A DNA stretch of 64,000 nucleotides from Aegilops tauschii subsp. strangulata (GCF_002575655.3 NC_053036.3:645132736-645196735); one strand, 5' to 3'; counted from the stretch's first letter, positions 1 through 11,146 are shown. The notes: generated by a model not told the origin, from the letters alone. A program made the numbers and translations.

Positions 1-458
1 GGTAGCTTAAATAAGATGATCCCTCGCAATAATTTCAAGAAAGTGTTCCCCCTAACTGTGCACCGTTGCGAAGGTTCGTTGTTTCGAAGCACCACGTGAT
101 GATCGGGTGTGATAGATTCTAACATTCGAATACAACGGGTGTAAGCCAGATTTGCACACGCAATACACTTAGGTTGACTTGACGAGCCTAGCATGTACAG
201 ACATGGCCTCGGAACACGGAAGACCGAAAGGTCAAGCATGAGTCGTATAGAAGATACGATCAACATGAAGATGTTCACCGATGTTGACTAGTCCGTCTCA
301 CGTGATGATCGGACACGGCCTAGTTGACTCGGATCATGTTTCACTTAGATGACTAGAGGGATATCTATCTGAGTGGGAGTTCTTTGAATAATTTGATTAG
401 ATGAACTTAATTATCATGAACTTAGTCTAAAATCTTTACAATATGTCTTGTAGATCAA

Positions 459-3400
459 ATGGCCCACGCTAATGTTGCCCTCAACTTCAACGCGTTTCTA
501 GAGAAAACCAAACTGAAAGATGATGGCAGCAACTATACGGACTGGGTCCGGAACCTGAGGATCATCCTCATAGCTGCCAAGAAAGATTATGTCCTAGAAG
601 CACCGCTAGGTGACGCACCCATCCCAGAGAACCAAGACATTATGAACGCTTGGCAGCAGCGTGCTGATGATTACTCCCTCGTTCAGTGCGGCATGCTTTA
701 CAGCTTAGAACCGGGGCTCCAAAAGCGTTTTGAGCAACATGGAGCATATGAGATGTTCGACGAGCTGAAAATGGTTTTCCAAGCTCATGCCCGGGTCGAG
801 AGATATGAAGTCTCCGACAAGTTCTTCAGTTGTAAGATGGAGGAAAATAGTTCTGTCAGTGAGCACATACTCAAAATGTCTGGGTTACACAACCGCTTGA
901 CTCAGCTGGGAGTTAATCTCCCGGATGACGCGGTCATTGACAGAATCCTTCAGTCGCTTCCACCGAGCTACAAGAGCTTTGTGATGAACTTCAATATGCA
1001 GGGGATGGAAAAGACAATTCCTGAGGTATATTCAATGCTGAAATCAGCGGAGGTGGAGATGAAAAAGGAACATCAAGTGTTGATGGTGAATAAAACCACT
1101 AAGTTCAAGAAAGGCAAGGGTAAGAAGAACTTCAAGAAGGACGGCAAGGGAGTTGCCGCGCCCGGTAAGCCAGTTGCCGGGAAGAAGCCAAAGAATGGAC
1201 CCAAACCTGAGACTGAGTGCTTTTATTGCAAGGGAAGTGGTCACTGGAAGCGGAACTGCCCCAAGTACTTGGCGGACAAGAAGGCCGGCAACACCAAAGG
1301 TATATGTGATATACATGTTATTGATGTGTACCTTACCAGCACTCGTAGTAGCTCCTGGGTATTTGATACCGGTGCGGTTGCTCATATTTGTAACTCAAAG
1401 CAGGAGCTGCGGAATAAACGGAGACTGGCAAAGGACGAGGTGACGATGCGCGTCGGGAATGGTTCCAAGGTCGATGTGATCGCCGTCGGCACGCTACCTC
1501 TACATTTACCTACGGGATTAGTTTTAAACCTCAATAATTGTTATTTAGTGCCAGCTTTGAGCATGAACATTGTATCAGGATCTCGTTTAATTCGAGATGG
1601 CTACTCATTTAAATCCGAGAATAATGGTTGTTCTATTTATATGAGATATATGTTTTATGGTCATGCCCCGCTGGTTAATGGTTTATTCTTAATGAATCTC
1701 GAACGTAGTGTTACACATATTCATAGTGTGAATACCAAAAGATGTAAGGTTGATAATGATAGTCCCACATACTTGTGGCACTGCCGTCTTGGTCACATTG
1801 GTGTCAAACGCATGAAGAAACTCCATGCAGATGGACTTTTGGAGTCTCTTGATTACGAATCATTTGACACGTGCGAACCATGCCTCATGGGTAAGATGAC
1901 CAAGACTCCGTTCTTCGGAACAATGGAGCGAGCAACCAACTTATTGGAAATCATACATACTGATGTGTGCGTTCCAATGAGTGTTGAGGCTCACGGTGGC
2001 TATCGTTATGTTCTCACTCTCACTGATGACTTGAGTAGATATGGGTATGTCTACCTAATGAAACACAAGTCTGAGACTTTTGAAAAGTTCAAGGAATTTC
2101 AGAGTGAGGTTGAGAATCAACGTGACAGAAAAATAAAGTTCTTACGATCAGATCCTGGAGGGGAATATTTGAGTCACGAATTTGGCACACTTAAGGAAAT
2201 GTGGAATAGTTTCACAACTCACGCCGCCTGGAACACCTCAGCGAAATGGTGTGTCCGAACGTCGTAATCGCACTCTATTGGATATGGTGCGATCTATGAT
2301 GTCTCTTACCGATCTACCGCTCTCATTTTGGGGTTATGCTTTAGAGACTGCCGCATTCACTTTAAATAGGGCTCCATCGAAATCCGTTGAGACGACACCA
2401 TATGAATTATGGTTTGGGAAGAAACCTAAGCTGTCGTTTCTAAAAGTTTGGGGATGCGATGCTTATGTCAAGAAACTTCAACCTGAAAAGCTCGAACCCA
2501 AGTCGGAGAAATGCGTCTTCATAGGATACCCTAAGGAAACCATTGGGTATACCTTCTACCTCAGATCCGAAGGCAAGATCTTTATTGCTAAGAACGGATC
2601 CTTTCTGGAGAAAGAGTTTCTCTCGAAAGAAGTAAGTGGGAGGAAGGTAGAGCTTGATGAAGTACTGCCTCTTGAAGCGGAAAGTGGCGCAGCTCAGGAA
2701 AATGTTCCTGTGGTGCATGCACCGACTAGAGAGGAAGTTAATGATGATGATGATCAAGGTACTTCGGATCAAGCTCCTACTGAACTTCTTAGGTCCACAA
2801 GGACACGTTCCGCGCCAGAGTGGTACGGCAACCCTGTCTTGGAAATCATGTTGTTAGACAACGGTGAACCTTCGAACTATGAAGAAGCAATGGCGGGCCC
2901 AGATTCCGACAAATGGCTAGAAGCCATGAAATCCGAGATAGGATCCATGTATGAAAACGAAGTATGGACTTTGACTGACTTGCCCGATGATCGGCGAGCC
3001 ATAGAAAATAAATGGATCTTTAAGAAGAAGACAGACGCGGATGGTAATGTGACCATCTATAAGGCTCGACTTGTCACTAAGGGTTATCGACAAGTTCAAG
3101 GGGTTGACTACGATGAGACTTTCTCACCCGTAGCGAAGCTGAAGTCCGTCCGAATCATGTTAGCAATTGCCGCATTCTATGATTATGAGATATGGCAAAT
3201 GGACGTCAAAACGGCATTCCTTAACGGCTTTCTTAAGGAAGAATTGTATATGATGCAGCCGGAAGGTTTTGTCGATCCTAAGAATGCTAACAAGGTATGC
3301 AAGCTCCAGCGCTCCATCTATGGGCTGGTGCAAGCATCTCGGAGTTGGAACATTTGATTTGATGAGATGATCAAAGCGTTTGGGTTTACCCAGACTTATG

Positions 3401-4440
3401 GAGAAGCCTATGTTTACAAGAAAGTGAGTGGGAGCTCTGTAGCATTTCTCATATTATATGTGGATGACATACTGTTGATGGGAAATGATATAGAGTTCTT
3501 GGGAAGCATAAAGGCCTACTTGAACAAGTGTTTTTCAATGAAGGACCTTGGAGAAGCTGCTTATATATTAGGCATCAAGATCTATAGAGATAGATCAAGA
3601 CGCCTCATTGGTCTTTCACAAAGTACGTACCTTGACAAGATATTGAAAAAGTTCAATATGGATCAGTCCAAGAAGGGGTTCTTGCCTGTATTGCAAGGTG
3701 TGCAATTGAGCACGGCTCAATGCCCGACCACGGCAGAAGATAGAGAAAAGATGAGTGTCGTCCCCTATGCCTCGGCCATAGGGTCTATTATGTATGCCAT
3801 GCTGTGTACCAGACCTGATGTAAACCTTGCCGTAAGTTTGGTAGGAAGGTACCAAAGTAATCCCGGCATGGAACACTGGACAGCGGTCAAGAATATCCTG
3901 AAGTACCTAAAGAGGACTAAGGATATGTTTCTTGTTTATGGAGGTGACGAAGAGCTCGTCGTAAAGGGTTACGTCGATGCTAGTTTCGACACAGATCTGG
4001 ATGATTCTAAGTCACAAACCGGATACGTGTATATTTTGAATGGTGGGGCAGTAAGCTGGTGCAGTTGCAAGCAAAGCGTTGTGGCGGGATCTACATGTGA
4101 AGCAGAATACATGGCGGCCTCAGAGGCAGCACAAGAAGCAATCTGGGTGAAGGAGTTCATTACCGACCTAGGAGTTATTCCCAATGCGTCGGGCCCGATG
4201 ACTCTCTTCTGTGACAACACTGGAGCTATTGCCCTTGCCAAGGAGCCCAGGTTTCACAGGAAGACCAGGCATATCAAGCGTCGCTTCAACTCCATTCGTG
4301 AAAATGTTCAAAATGGAGACATAGATATTTGTAAAGTACATACGGACCTGAATGTAGCAGATCCGTTGACTAAACCTCTCCCTAGAGCAAAACATGATCA
4401 ACACCAGAACTCTATGGGTGTTCGATTCATCACAATGTAA
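459..4440 (+). pseudogene. Copia gag-pol polyprotein, one frameshift and one stop
   Basis: Domains in order are: gag (459 to about 1200); a CCHC zinc knuckle CFYCKGSGHWKRNC (about 1219-1260); the aspartic protease motif DTG (near 1366); the HHCC integrase zinc domain (about 1780-1900) and the integrase core (about 1950-2330); reverse transcriptase (about 2990-3560) with the YVDD box near 3460; and RNase H (about 3960-4330). The frame changes near 2185-2192 inside the integrase core, a net shift equal to loss of two bases. A TGA at 3355-3357 interrupts the reverse transcriptase and looks like a CGA-to-TGA transition. Both lesions disable the copy. Catalytic motifs are otherwise recognisable. 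The start ATG at 459 follows the leader and agrees with the family's gag beginning. Confidence 0.92.
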
Positions 4441-4472
4441 CTAGATTATTGACTCTAGTGCAAGTGGGAGAC

Positions 4473-6181
4473 TGTTGGAAATATGCCCTAGAGGCAATAA
4501 TAAAATGGTTATTATTATATTTCCTTGTTCATGATAATTGTCTATTGTTCATGCTATAATTGTGTTATCCGGAAATCGTAATACATGTGTGAATACATAG
4601 ACCACAACATGTCCCTTGTGAGCCTCTAGTTGACTAGCTCGTTGATCAACAGATAGTCATGGTTTCCTGACTATGGACATTGGATGTCATTGATAACGGG
4701 ATCACATCATTAGGAGAATGATGTGATGGACAAGACCCAATCCTAAGCATAGCACAAGATCGTGTAGTTCGTTTGCTGGAGCTTTTCCAAATGTCAAGTA
4801 TCATTTCCTTAGACCATGAGATTGTGCAACTCCCGGATACCATAGGAGTTCTTTGGGTGTGCCAAACGTCACAACGTAACTGGGTGGCTATAAAGGTGCA
4901 CTACGGGTATCTCCGAAAGTGTCTGTTGGGTTGGCACGAATCGAGACTGGGATTTGTCACTCCGTATGACGGAGAGGTATCTCTGGGCCCACTCGGTAAT
5001 GCATCATCATAATGAGCTCAATGTGACCAAGTGTTTGGTCACGGGATCATGCATTACGGTACGAGTAAAGTGACTTGCCGGTAACGAGATTGAACAAGGT
5101 ATTGGGATACCGACGATCGAATCTCGGGCAAGTAACGTACCGATTGACAAAGGGAATTGTATACGGGATTGATTGAATCCTCGACATCGTGGTTCATCCG
5201 ATGAGATCATCGTGGAACATGTGGGAGCCAACATGGGTATCCAGATCCCGCTGTTGGTTATTGACCGGAGAGTCGTCTCGGTCATGTCTGCATGTCTCCC
5301 GAACCCGTAGGGTCTACACACTTAAGGTTCGGTGACGCTAGGGTTGTAGAGATATTAGTATGCGGAAATCCGAAAGTTGTTCGGAGTCCCGGATGAGATC
5401 CCGGACGTCACGAGGAGTTCCGGAATGGTCCGGAGGTGAAGAATTGTATATAGGAAGTCCAGTTTCGGCCACCAGGAAAGTTTCGGGAGTCACCGGTATT
5501 GTACCGGGACCACCGGAAGGGTCCCGGGGGTCCACCGGGTGGGGCCACCTATCCCGGAGGGCCCCATGGGCTGAAGTGGGAGGGGAACCAGCCCGTGGTG
5601 GGCTGGTGTGCCCCCCTTGGGCCTCCCCTGCGCCTAGGGTTGGAAACCCTAGGGGTGGGGGCGCCCCACTTGGCTTGTTGGGCAAGCCACCCCCTTGGCC
5701 GCCCCCCATGGAGATTGGATCTCCTAGGGCCGGCGCCCCACCCCCAGGGGCCCTATATAAATAGGGGGGAGGGAGGGCAGCTGCACCCAAGCCCCTGGTG
5801 CCTCCCTCTCCCTCCCGTGACACCTCTCCCTCTCGCTGAGCTTGGCGAAGCCCTGCCGAGATCCCCGCTGCTTCCAAAACCACGCCGTCATGCTGCTGGA
5901 TCTCCATCAACCTCTCCCTCCCCTTGCTGGATCAAGAAGGAGGAGACGTCTTCCCAACCGTACGTGTGTTGAACGCGGAGGTGCCGTCCGTTCGGCGCTC
6001 GGTCATCGGTGATTTGGATCACGACGAGTACGACTCCATCAACCCCGTTCACTTGAACGCTTCCGCTCGCGATCTACAAGGGTATGTAGATGCACTCTTT
6101 TCCCTCTCGTTGCTAGAAGACTCCATAGATTGTTCTTGGTGATGCGTAGAAATTTTTTAATTTCTGCAACGATCTCCAACA
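4473..6181 (+). repeat. 3' LTR of Angela-like element
   Basis: The 1,709 bp LTR starts TGTTGGAAAT and ends CTCCAACA, the usual TG...CA termini, and its length is normal for Angela. The purine-rich tract CAAGTGGGAGAC (4461-4472) immediately upstream is the plus-strand priming site. The 5-bp target duplication cannot be tested because the 5' LTR lies outside the window. Confidence 0.93.
5754..5762 (+). promoter_or_regulatory. TATA box of the Angela LTR
   Basis: TATATAAAT lies in a GC-rich part of the LTR, about 420 bp before its end, where the LTR promoter is expected. In this 3' LTR it would drive read-through into the CACTA sequence downstream. Confidence 0.6.
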
Positions 6182-6300
6182 ATTTAGTCCCGGTTCTTAT
6201 ACGAACCGGGGCAGATGGGCCTCCACGTGGCCACTGCGGCGAGCCCTGGCAGGAGGGCCTTTGGTCCCGGTTGGTGGCACCAACCGGGACCAAAATGCAT
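6182..6300. repeat. CACTA subterminal repeats, left side
   Basis: Two imperfect inverted units of the form TAGTCCCGGTTCT...GAACCGGGGC and GGTCCCGGTTGGTGG...CCAACCGGGACCAA begin directly after the Angela LTR. They match the subterminal repeats near the right end (15966-16228) and show that Angela landed inside the CACTA terminus. Confidence 0.8.
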
Positions 6301-6467
6301 CCACGCGTCAGCAGCTGGCAGAAGGTGAGGTTTTTTTTTGAAAGGGGGTGGTTTAGGGGTTTTGGGGGTTAATTTAGGTTGTTAGCTAGCTAATAGAGAG
6401 AAGTGTCCTCTCTTAACTCCGTGGTTGGTTTACCAACGCTACTGCTATGCCTAAACATGGCTTATAG

Positions 6468-6582
6468 ATTGAAGTGAAGGCAACATGTGATGCATGTCGA
6501 AAGTAATACTAATCCTAACTTGATCAAGTTTGGATTGTACTACTTTCGACATGCACCACATGCATGTTGCCTTCACTTCAAT
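6468..6582. repeat. 115-bp near-perfect palindrome in the CACTA element
   Basis: The left arm starts ATTGAAGTGAAGGCAACATG and the right arm is its complement with a 4-nt bulge. The pairing continues inward to a TGATCA centre, so almost the whole 115 bp can fold into one hairpin of about 55 pairs. No coding frame crosses it. It could be a small foldback or a hairpin-RNA source. Confidence 0.75.
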
Positions 6583-6799
6583 CCAATCCATGTTCATTTC
6601 ACCCACTAATATATAATAACTCTTCATGCTCGCATCATGCATCATCATAATAACAAGTCCTACTAATCATCATCATACAACTTATACTCGTTATTAATAA
6701 CAAGTCATACGATCATCATCCTCATAGTCATCGAACCAACCCTACTTAATTGTTCTTAGCACATGATCATCAGTATTAGGTAGGACCTAAATACCCTCT

Positions 6800-7999
6800 T
6801 TAAGGTAAAATAGCATAAAACAATATAGACCCTGACTCTCCATTATGGAGAATGGAGATCATCCTGTCTCCAATTCTTGCGCTTCGCTTCCTTTTGCTTC
6901 CAAGAACCTCCTTACGACTGTCCATACATTTTTTCCATTCTTTGATTGTCATGTCTCCACTTCTTTTAGAAATCCGGTATGGACAGTTGAGATTCGCAGG
7001 ATGACCTGGCAGTATGTTCAAGACATCAAGGCAACCATGCTGATACATCAGATGAGGCACACAATCATTCGGGATTATCTGTTGAAAAACATAGTAATAA
7101 CTTCGTAGTTAGCAATGATGTATTAGTTTTAGAAGTATGCAAAAGATGCACATATGTCGTAATAGTAAAAAATCTTACCAGGCTATCTCCATGGTAGTTA
7201 CCGTAGTTCAACACGTGCACTAGTGGCACGCATTGACCATAATGTTGAGGAGTTTGATTGTAGATATTGTAATTCTCAAGATCAGTACAAAATGCTATCA
7301 GATGATTTTTCTCCTGATAATTTAATTCGAAGCCATCGGTGTAGTGGGTTTTGTCTACCATCTTCCGCACATTCTTTGAAGAATCAAAATAAGCTGTCAA
7401 TGGAAATAAGTTGTCAACTCTTGTGAAATAAACAATATAAATTAGTTAATAACTATGTTTGAGAAACTCACGTAGCGGTAGAATTGGAGGCGTATCAACA
7501 AGGACCCAAATGTCCATATTGTCTTGCTCGATTTCAGGATCACCAAGATCCATGGTGACAAGCATATCCTCATGAAAACCATACATCTTGCAAAGTGCTT
7601 CCCATTTTTTGCAACCAAAATGGATTACGCTCTCAGTATTGTACAGATTTACTTCGAAATCGATACCATGATGGGTCCTTAGGTGAATTTTCTTTGTTTC
7701 CATACTTTCATGGTCTTCAAAACACATCCTCTCCAAGACATAACGTCTTGCATAGCATCGGATAAGCTAGTCGAATTGTAAAAGATGAAAAGTACACGTT
7801 GAAATATAAAGTTGAAGTCGTGCTTAATTACGAAAAAACACTTGTCGTTGTTGCGTACCGTTTCAAAATCGAAGGTCTCCTCGAGCTTAATGCTGAAGCG
7901 CCGATCTTCGTCCAGCTCAAGGAACCTGTCGCACAGACCTCGGTCGTCGTGGCACCAGTCGCACTCCCCCGAGAGACTTTAGTCGTCCGAGTACGACAT
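6800..7999 (-). pseudogene. CACTA accessory gene (tentative B3-like protein), four exons
   Basis: Four coding segments on the minus strand join at plausible GT-AG sites: about 7830-7999, about 7450-7745, 7179-7419 and 6800-7078 (stop TAA at 6800-6802). The middle exon encodes an acidic segment with WEALCKMYGF and VTMDLGDPEIEQ. The last exon encodes KEWKKCMDSRKEVLGSKRKR and ends in FYAILP. The layout of two related W/G/F-rich segments recalls B3-type DNA-binding proteins carried by grass CACTA elements; that is recognition from memory and tentative. An in-frame TAA at 7979-7981, six codons after the ATG, breaks the first exon as read. The protein probably assists or regulates transposition. 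Boundaries of exon 1 are uncertain. Confidence 0.55.
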
Positions 8000-8149
8000 T
8001 TCCTATGTTCATAATTCAAATATTAAACTTATACAATTAAATATATGTACTAAAAAACCTAAATTAGATCATTATTATTCATCATGGGTTGATTATCGGT
8101 CTGTCGAGTCTTTTCTTGAAAACTCTCAGCTCACGTGGTGTACATATTT

Positions 8150-8452
8150 GACCGTCGGTGATGGTAGCTCCTCCTTTCGTTCCCGAGTGCATTACACCAA
8201 ATTGTCTAGCACACGGTAATGAAGGAGAAGCTACGTACCCCCACGACAACAGTCGGGATTCTTCGTCCTCTCATATATATATGGTGGAGACTCCTCACTG
8301 ATTCCTCTCTGACATTTGCGACCGTCGGTGATGGTAGCTCCTCCTTTCGTTCCCGAGTGCATTACACCAAATTGTCTAGCACACGGGAACGAAGGAGAAG
8401 CTACCCCCACGACAACAATCGGGATTCTTCGTCCTCTCATATATGGTGGAAA
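8150..8452. repeat. Two tandem copies of a 170-bp unit
   Basis: The unit starting GACCGTCGGTGATGGTAGCT occurs at 8150 and again at 8320. The copies differ by a few bases and a short TATATA indel. Each contains a small inverted repeat (AGCTCCTCCTTTCGTTCCCG against CGGTAATGAAGGAGAAGCT). No coding assignment. Confidence 0.85.
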
Positions 8453-8946
8453 CTCGACATACTTAAAGTCAACCCGAAATTTGCCGGAACGGAAATATAC
8501 ATGTTTTTATCTACATCATATGAGCATTCAAACTTGATGGCCATTACATTTCAACGGTTGAAAATATGAGCAAAAACATTTCAAAATATCTTATATATAG
8601 GACTCATATTGACATGGAGATTTGGCTGGTCTCACCTCGAGGTCGGAGGGGGGTCGGTGACGGGGACAACAGCGGGGATGATGGAGGCAGCTCCTAGCTA
8701 GATTTCTGCAAAAACAAAGACCCTATAAGCTATCAATGCATACGCCTAGCATAGTGCTCTCAAATTTTAGCATTCAAAGTAGGAGTAGTTTTCCAATTTG
8801 AGCATTCAATAAGCAAAATCAAATCATAAAATAAAGTAGTATTCAAATTAGCATGCATTCAATTATAAGCAAAACTACATCATGCATCTCTTGCGTCCGT
8901 ACATCGTCGAATATTATCACTAATACACCTCGAATAGTATCTGCAG

Positions 8947-9297
8947 CTAGAATCGTAGCGCCCGACGGGTATCGGCGCGGGCGGTGGACACCCAAAGAGA
9001 AGGAACCATCACAGGATCATAGCTCCAGTGAGATCCCTGAAGAACCTCCCATGTATTGTCGAACCTGCCCTCCAACGCAACCATGTAGCGACGGACGTGC
9101 TCGTCCTCCTCGCTGGCACGGTGACGTACCACCTCCGCGGTGTCCGGAAGCCTCGGCACCGTCACTGGCCCACGCGACCGCCACCAAGCAAGGATCGGGT
9201 CAACGACGGGCTGGCTCCTCACCAACCTACGCCCCCGGAAGGTAGCACCTCCCAATACCAGCCCGACGGAGCCCAGTCCCGGACATGGCCCCTCTGA
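8947..9297 (-). CDS. Unrecognised GC-rich CACTA ORF or exon
   Basis: An open frame of about 115 codons runs on the minus strand with a compositionally normal, protein-like sequence. It is rich in R, W and V, with segments such as PVVDPILAWWRSRGPVTV and RRYMVALEGRFDNTWEVLQG. There is no ATG at its start; a TGA at 9298-9300 bounds it upstream, so it may be an internal exon or a decayed gene. I do not recognise a domain. It lies between the accessory gene and a block of AT-rich tandem repeats, on the same strand as the other CACTA genes. Confidence 0.35.
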   Translation of the reverse strand, partial: SEGPCPGLGSVGLVLGGATFRGRRLVRSQPVVDPILAWWRSRGPVTVPRLPDTAEVVRHRASEEDEHVRRYMVALEGRFDNTWEVLQGSHWSYDPVMVPSLWVSTARADTRRALRF

Positions 9298-9389
9298 TCA
9301 AGCAGGCCTCCTCCGCCGAGTCGACGACGAGGATGCGGGATAGGCATCGTCGACGTCGATGCGGGAATAATTGCTTGAACTAAAAAAAT

Positions 9390-9712
9390 AAACTAGTTTC
9401 TATTAATTTTCTTGCTAAAAATAAACTACTTCTATAGTACAATAAAGTAGTTTTATTAAATCAACTAGTTCAATTATCTAAGCACTTACTATAAATAAAA
9501 TAAAGTAGTACTTACTAAAAATAACCTACTTCTATAGTAAAATAAAGTAGTTTTATTAAATCAACAAGTTCAACTACACTAAGCACTTACTATAAATAAA
9601 ATAAAGTAGTGCTTACTAAAAATAAACTAGTTCTATAGTAAAATAAAGTAGTTTTATTAAATCAGCTAGTTCAACTACTAAGCACTTACTATAAATAAAC
9701 TTGTTTAACTAG
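9390..9712. repeat. Three tandem copies of an AT-rich ~100-bp unit
   Basis: CTATAGTA[A/C]AATAAAGTAG recurs at 9432, 9532 and 9633, giving a period of 100-101 bp. The unit also contains AAGCACTTACTATAAATAAA. Copies are close to identical. Confidence 0.85.
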
Positions 9713-9792
9713 TTCTATTATTTATCGATCCCCCCCCCCCTCATGTTGAAGTTATCGGGAGGGGGTATATCGACAACGACATACCCAATAAA

Positions 9793-9900
9793 AAATAAGA
9801 AGAGGAAGAAGAAGGGAAAAAAAGAGGAGAAGAAGAAAGGAATAGAGAGACTCTATTCCTTTCTTCTTATCCTCTTTTTTTCCTTCTTTTTTCCTCATCT
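9793..9900. repeat. Homopurine/homopyrimidine palindrome
   Basis: An almost pure purine run (AAGAAGAGGAAGAAGAAGGG and onward) is followed, around a centre near 9850 (AATAGAGAGACTCTATT), by the complementary pyrimidine run. The block can form a long hairpin, and its polypurine strand could also form triplex DNA. Apparent ORFs here are low-complexity artefacts. Confidence 0.7.
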
Positions 9901-10317
9901 TATTTATTTCTCCACTTCTTTCTCTCCTCTTCTTCTCCTTCTTCTTCTCCTTTTTCCTGTCCTTCTTTTTCTTCTTCTTCCTTCTTCCACTTTTCTTCCT
10001 TTTCATTATTTTACTTTTTCCTCTCCGATCCACTAACCTAGAATATACTATCCTAAAATGCACTAACAGTAGAACTAATAACCTAAAATGCACTAAATCA
10101 ACTAACCTTAAATGTAACTTTTGCAACACAATTTTTTTCTAATTCAACTAATCTAACTAATTTTACTAATCACTTACTAGTTTTAAACTTATCAATCCTT
10201 AAATGTAACTAATCTAACTAATCTAAACATCTAATTCAACTAATCTAACTAATTTTATTAAACACTTACTAGTATATATACATGGAAAACAATACATATA
10301 CGAAAAAATGAAAAAAA

Positions 10318-10590
10318 GAGAGCCGGGGCGGCGGCGGCTCACAACGGGGCCGGCGGGCGAGGGCGACGACGGGGGCGGCGACGGCGACGACGACGGGGGC
10401 GGCGACGGCGACGGGGGCGGCGACGGCGACGACGACGGCGACGGTGGGGGCGGCGGGGCAGGGCACGGGCGACGGCGACGGCGTGGGCGGCGGACGGCAA
10501 CGTCGTGGGCGGCGGACAGCGACGGCGTCGGGCTCCGGGGCGGGGGCGACGGTGACGGCGCCCGGCAGCCTAGCGGCGTCCTCTCCACGC
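10318..10590. repeat. GC-rich (GGCGAC)n-type low-complexity block
   Basis: Irregular GGCGACGGCGAC/GGGGGC triplet repeats produce long open frames in all phases (Pro/Ser/Ala-rich on the minus strand, Gly/Asp-rich on the plus). I see no conserved domain and do not call a gene. Confidence 0.7.
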
Positions 10591-10654
10591 GCGTCGTCGG
10601 GGGCGAACTGCAAGATGCAAACCAAAGTTTCCACGAGTGTGCCTTATATACATG

Positions 10655-10905
10655 AAGCTTTAGTCCCGGTTCTTGTCACGGACCGGGGCCAATGCACCCT
10701 TTTGGTCCCGGTTGGTACGACCAACCGGAACCAAAGGCCTCTTTTCAGCAGCCCAAAGGGCGGGAACAAAGACCTTTGGTCCCGGTTGGTGGCACCAACC
10801 GGGACCAAAGAGGGGCATTGGTCCCGGTTGTTGCTACGAACCGGTACCAATGCCACCCATTAGTCCCGGTTGGTGGCACCAACCGGGACCGAAGATCGTG
10901 TGCTG
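10655..10905. repeat. Internal cluster of CACTA subterminal-type repeats
   Basis: At least four inverted units of TAGTCCCGGTT / AACCGGGACC type sit here, far from either end of the element. Possibilities are a fossil end of a second CACTA nested in the first or an internal duplication of the terminus. No CACTA terminal motif lies next to it. Confidence 0.75.
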
Positions 10906-10932
10906 GAACTGGCGCGGTGCGGTGCTATGTTT

Positions 10933-10975
10933 AGTCCCACCTCGCTACCCGAGAGGAGCTCGGAGTGGTTTATAA
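10933..10975 (+). promoter_or_regulatory. Plant snRNA-type promoter (USE + TATA, Pol III spacing)
   Basis: AGTCCCACCTCG (10933-10944) matches the plant upstream sequence element RTCCCACATCG at 10 of 11 positions. GTTTATAAG begins at 10968, leaving 23 bp between them. In plant U-snRNA genes this short spacing goes with RNA polymerase III (U6 type), while about ten bases more goes with polymerase II. The wheat U6 promoter as I remember it has the same TTTAGTCCCACCTCG and GTTTATAA. No monocot-specific RGCCCR element is obvious just upstream. Confidence 0.65.
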
Positions 10976-10998
10976 GCTCTGCCGGGCCGACCACTTCG

Positions 10999-11146
10999 AG
11001 CACCTCTCTTCTGCATGCTTACGGGCCTAAATCCACTCTCTATGCCTGTGGGCCTATTGGGCCTACTGCGGGCCTGCATCCTGGCCCTAGTAGTGGGTTT
11101 CTAGTCGTATGCAGGCCATGGTGGCCCAGTAGGTGGCACTTTTTTT
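10999..11146 (+). ncRNA. Candidate Pol III transcript within CACTA (~145 nt)
   Basis: Counting from the TATA box as in U6 genes places the start near 10999, in AGCACCTCTCTTCTGCATGC. The first run of T on the sense strand that could terminate Pol III is TTTTTTT at 11140-11146. The intervening 145 nt is GC-rich with self-complementary stretches (GGGCCTATTGGGCC; GCAGGCCATGGTGGCCCAGT). It does not resemble U6, U3, 7SL or MRP RNA. Transcription is an inference from the promoter and terminator only. Confidence 0.4.

Larger units (their letters stand above)
1..6181 (+). mobile_element. Angela-like Ty1-copia LTR retrotransposon (5' LTR outside window)
   Basis: A copia-order element (gag, protease, integrase, reverse transcriptase, RNase H) is followed by a purine tract and a complete 3' LTR. 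The LTR start TGTTGGAAATATGCCC is characteristic of the Triticeae Angela/WIS/BARE group. Bases 1-458 are the untranslated leader between the 5' LTR/primer binding site (outside the window) and gag. The flank just after the LTR (6182 on) is CACTA subterminal sequence, so this element inserted into the CACTA transposon that continues to 16267. The gag-pol is broken, so this copy is not autonomous. Family assignment rests on recognising the LTR and protein, not on a search. Confidence 0.93.

Noticed and set aside
5338..5972. Long open frames on both strands in the Angela LTR
   Set aside because: They fall in the GC-rich LTR promoter region; LTRs of this family are non-coding.
10223..10655. Several 115-140-codon open frames in the GC-rich block
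   Set aside because: All phases are open because of (GGCGAC)-type repetition; sequences are pure Pro/Ser/Ala or Gly/Asp with no domain.
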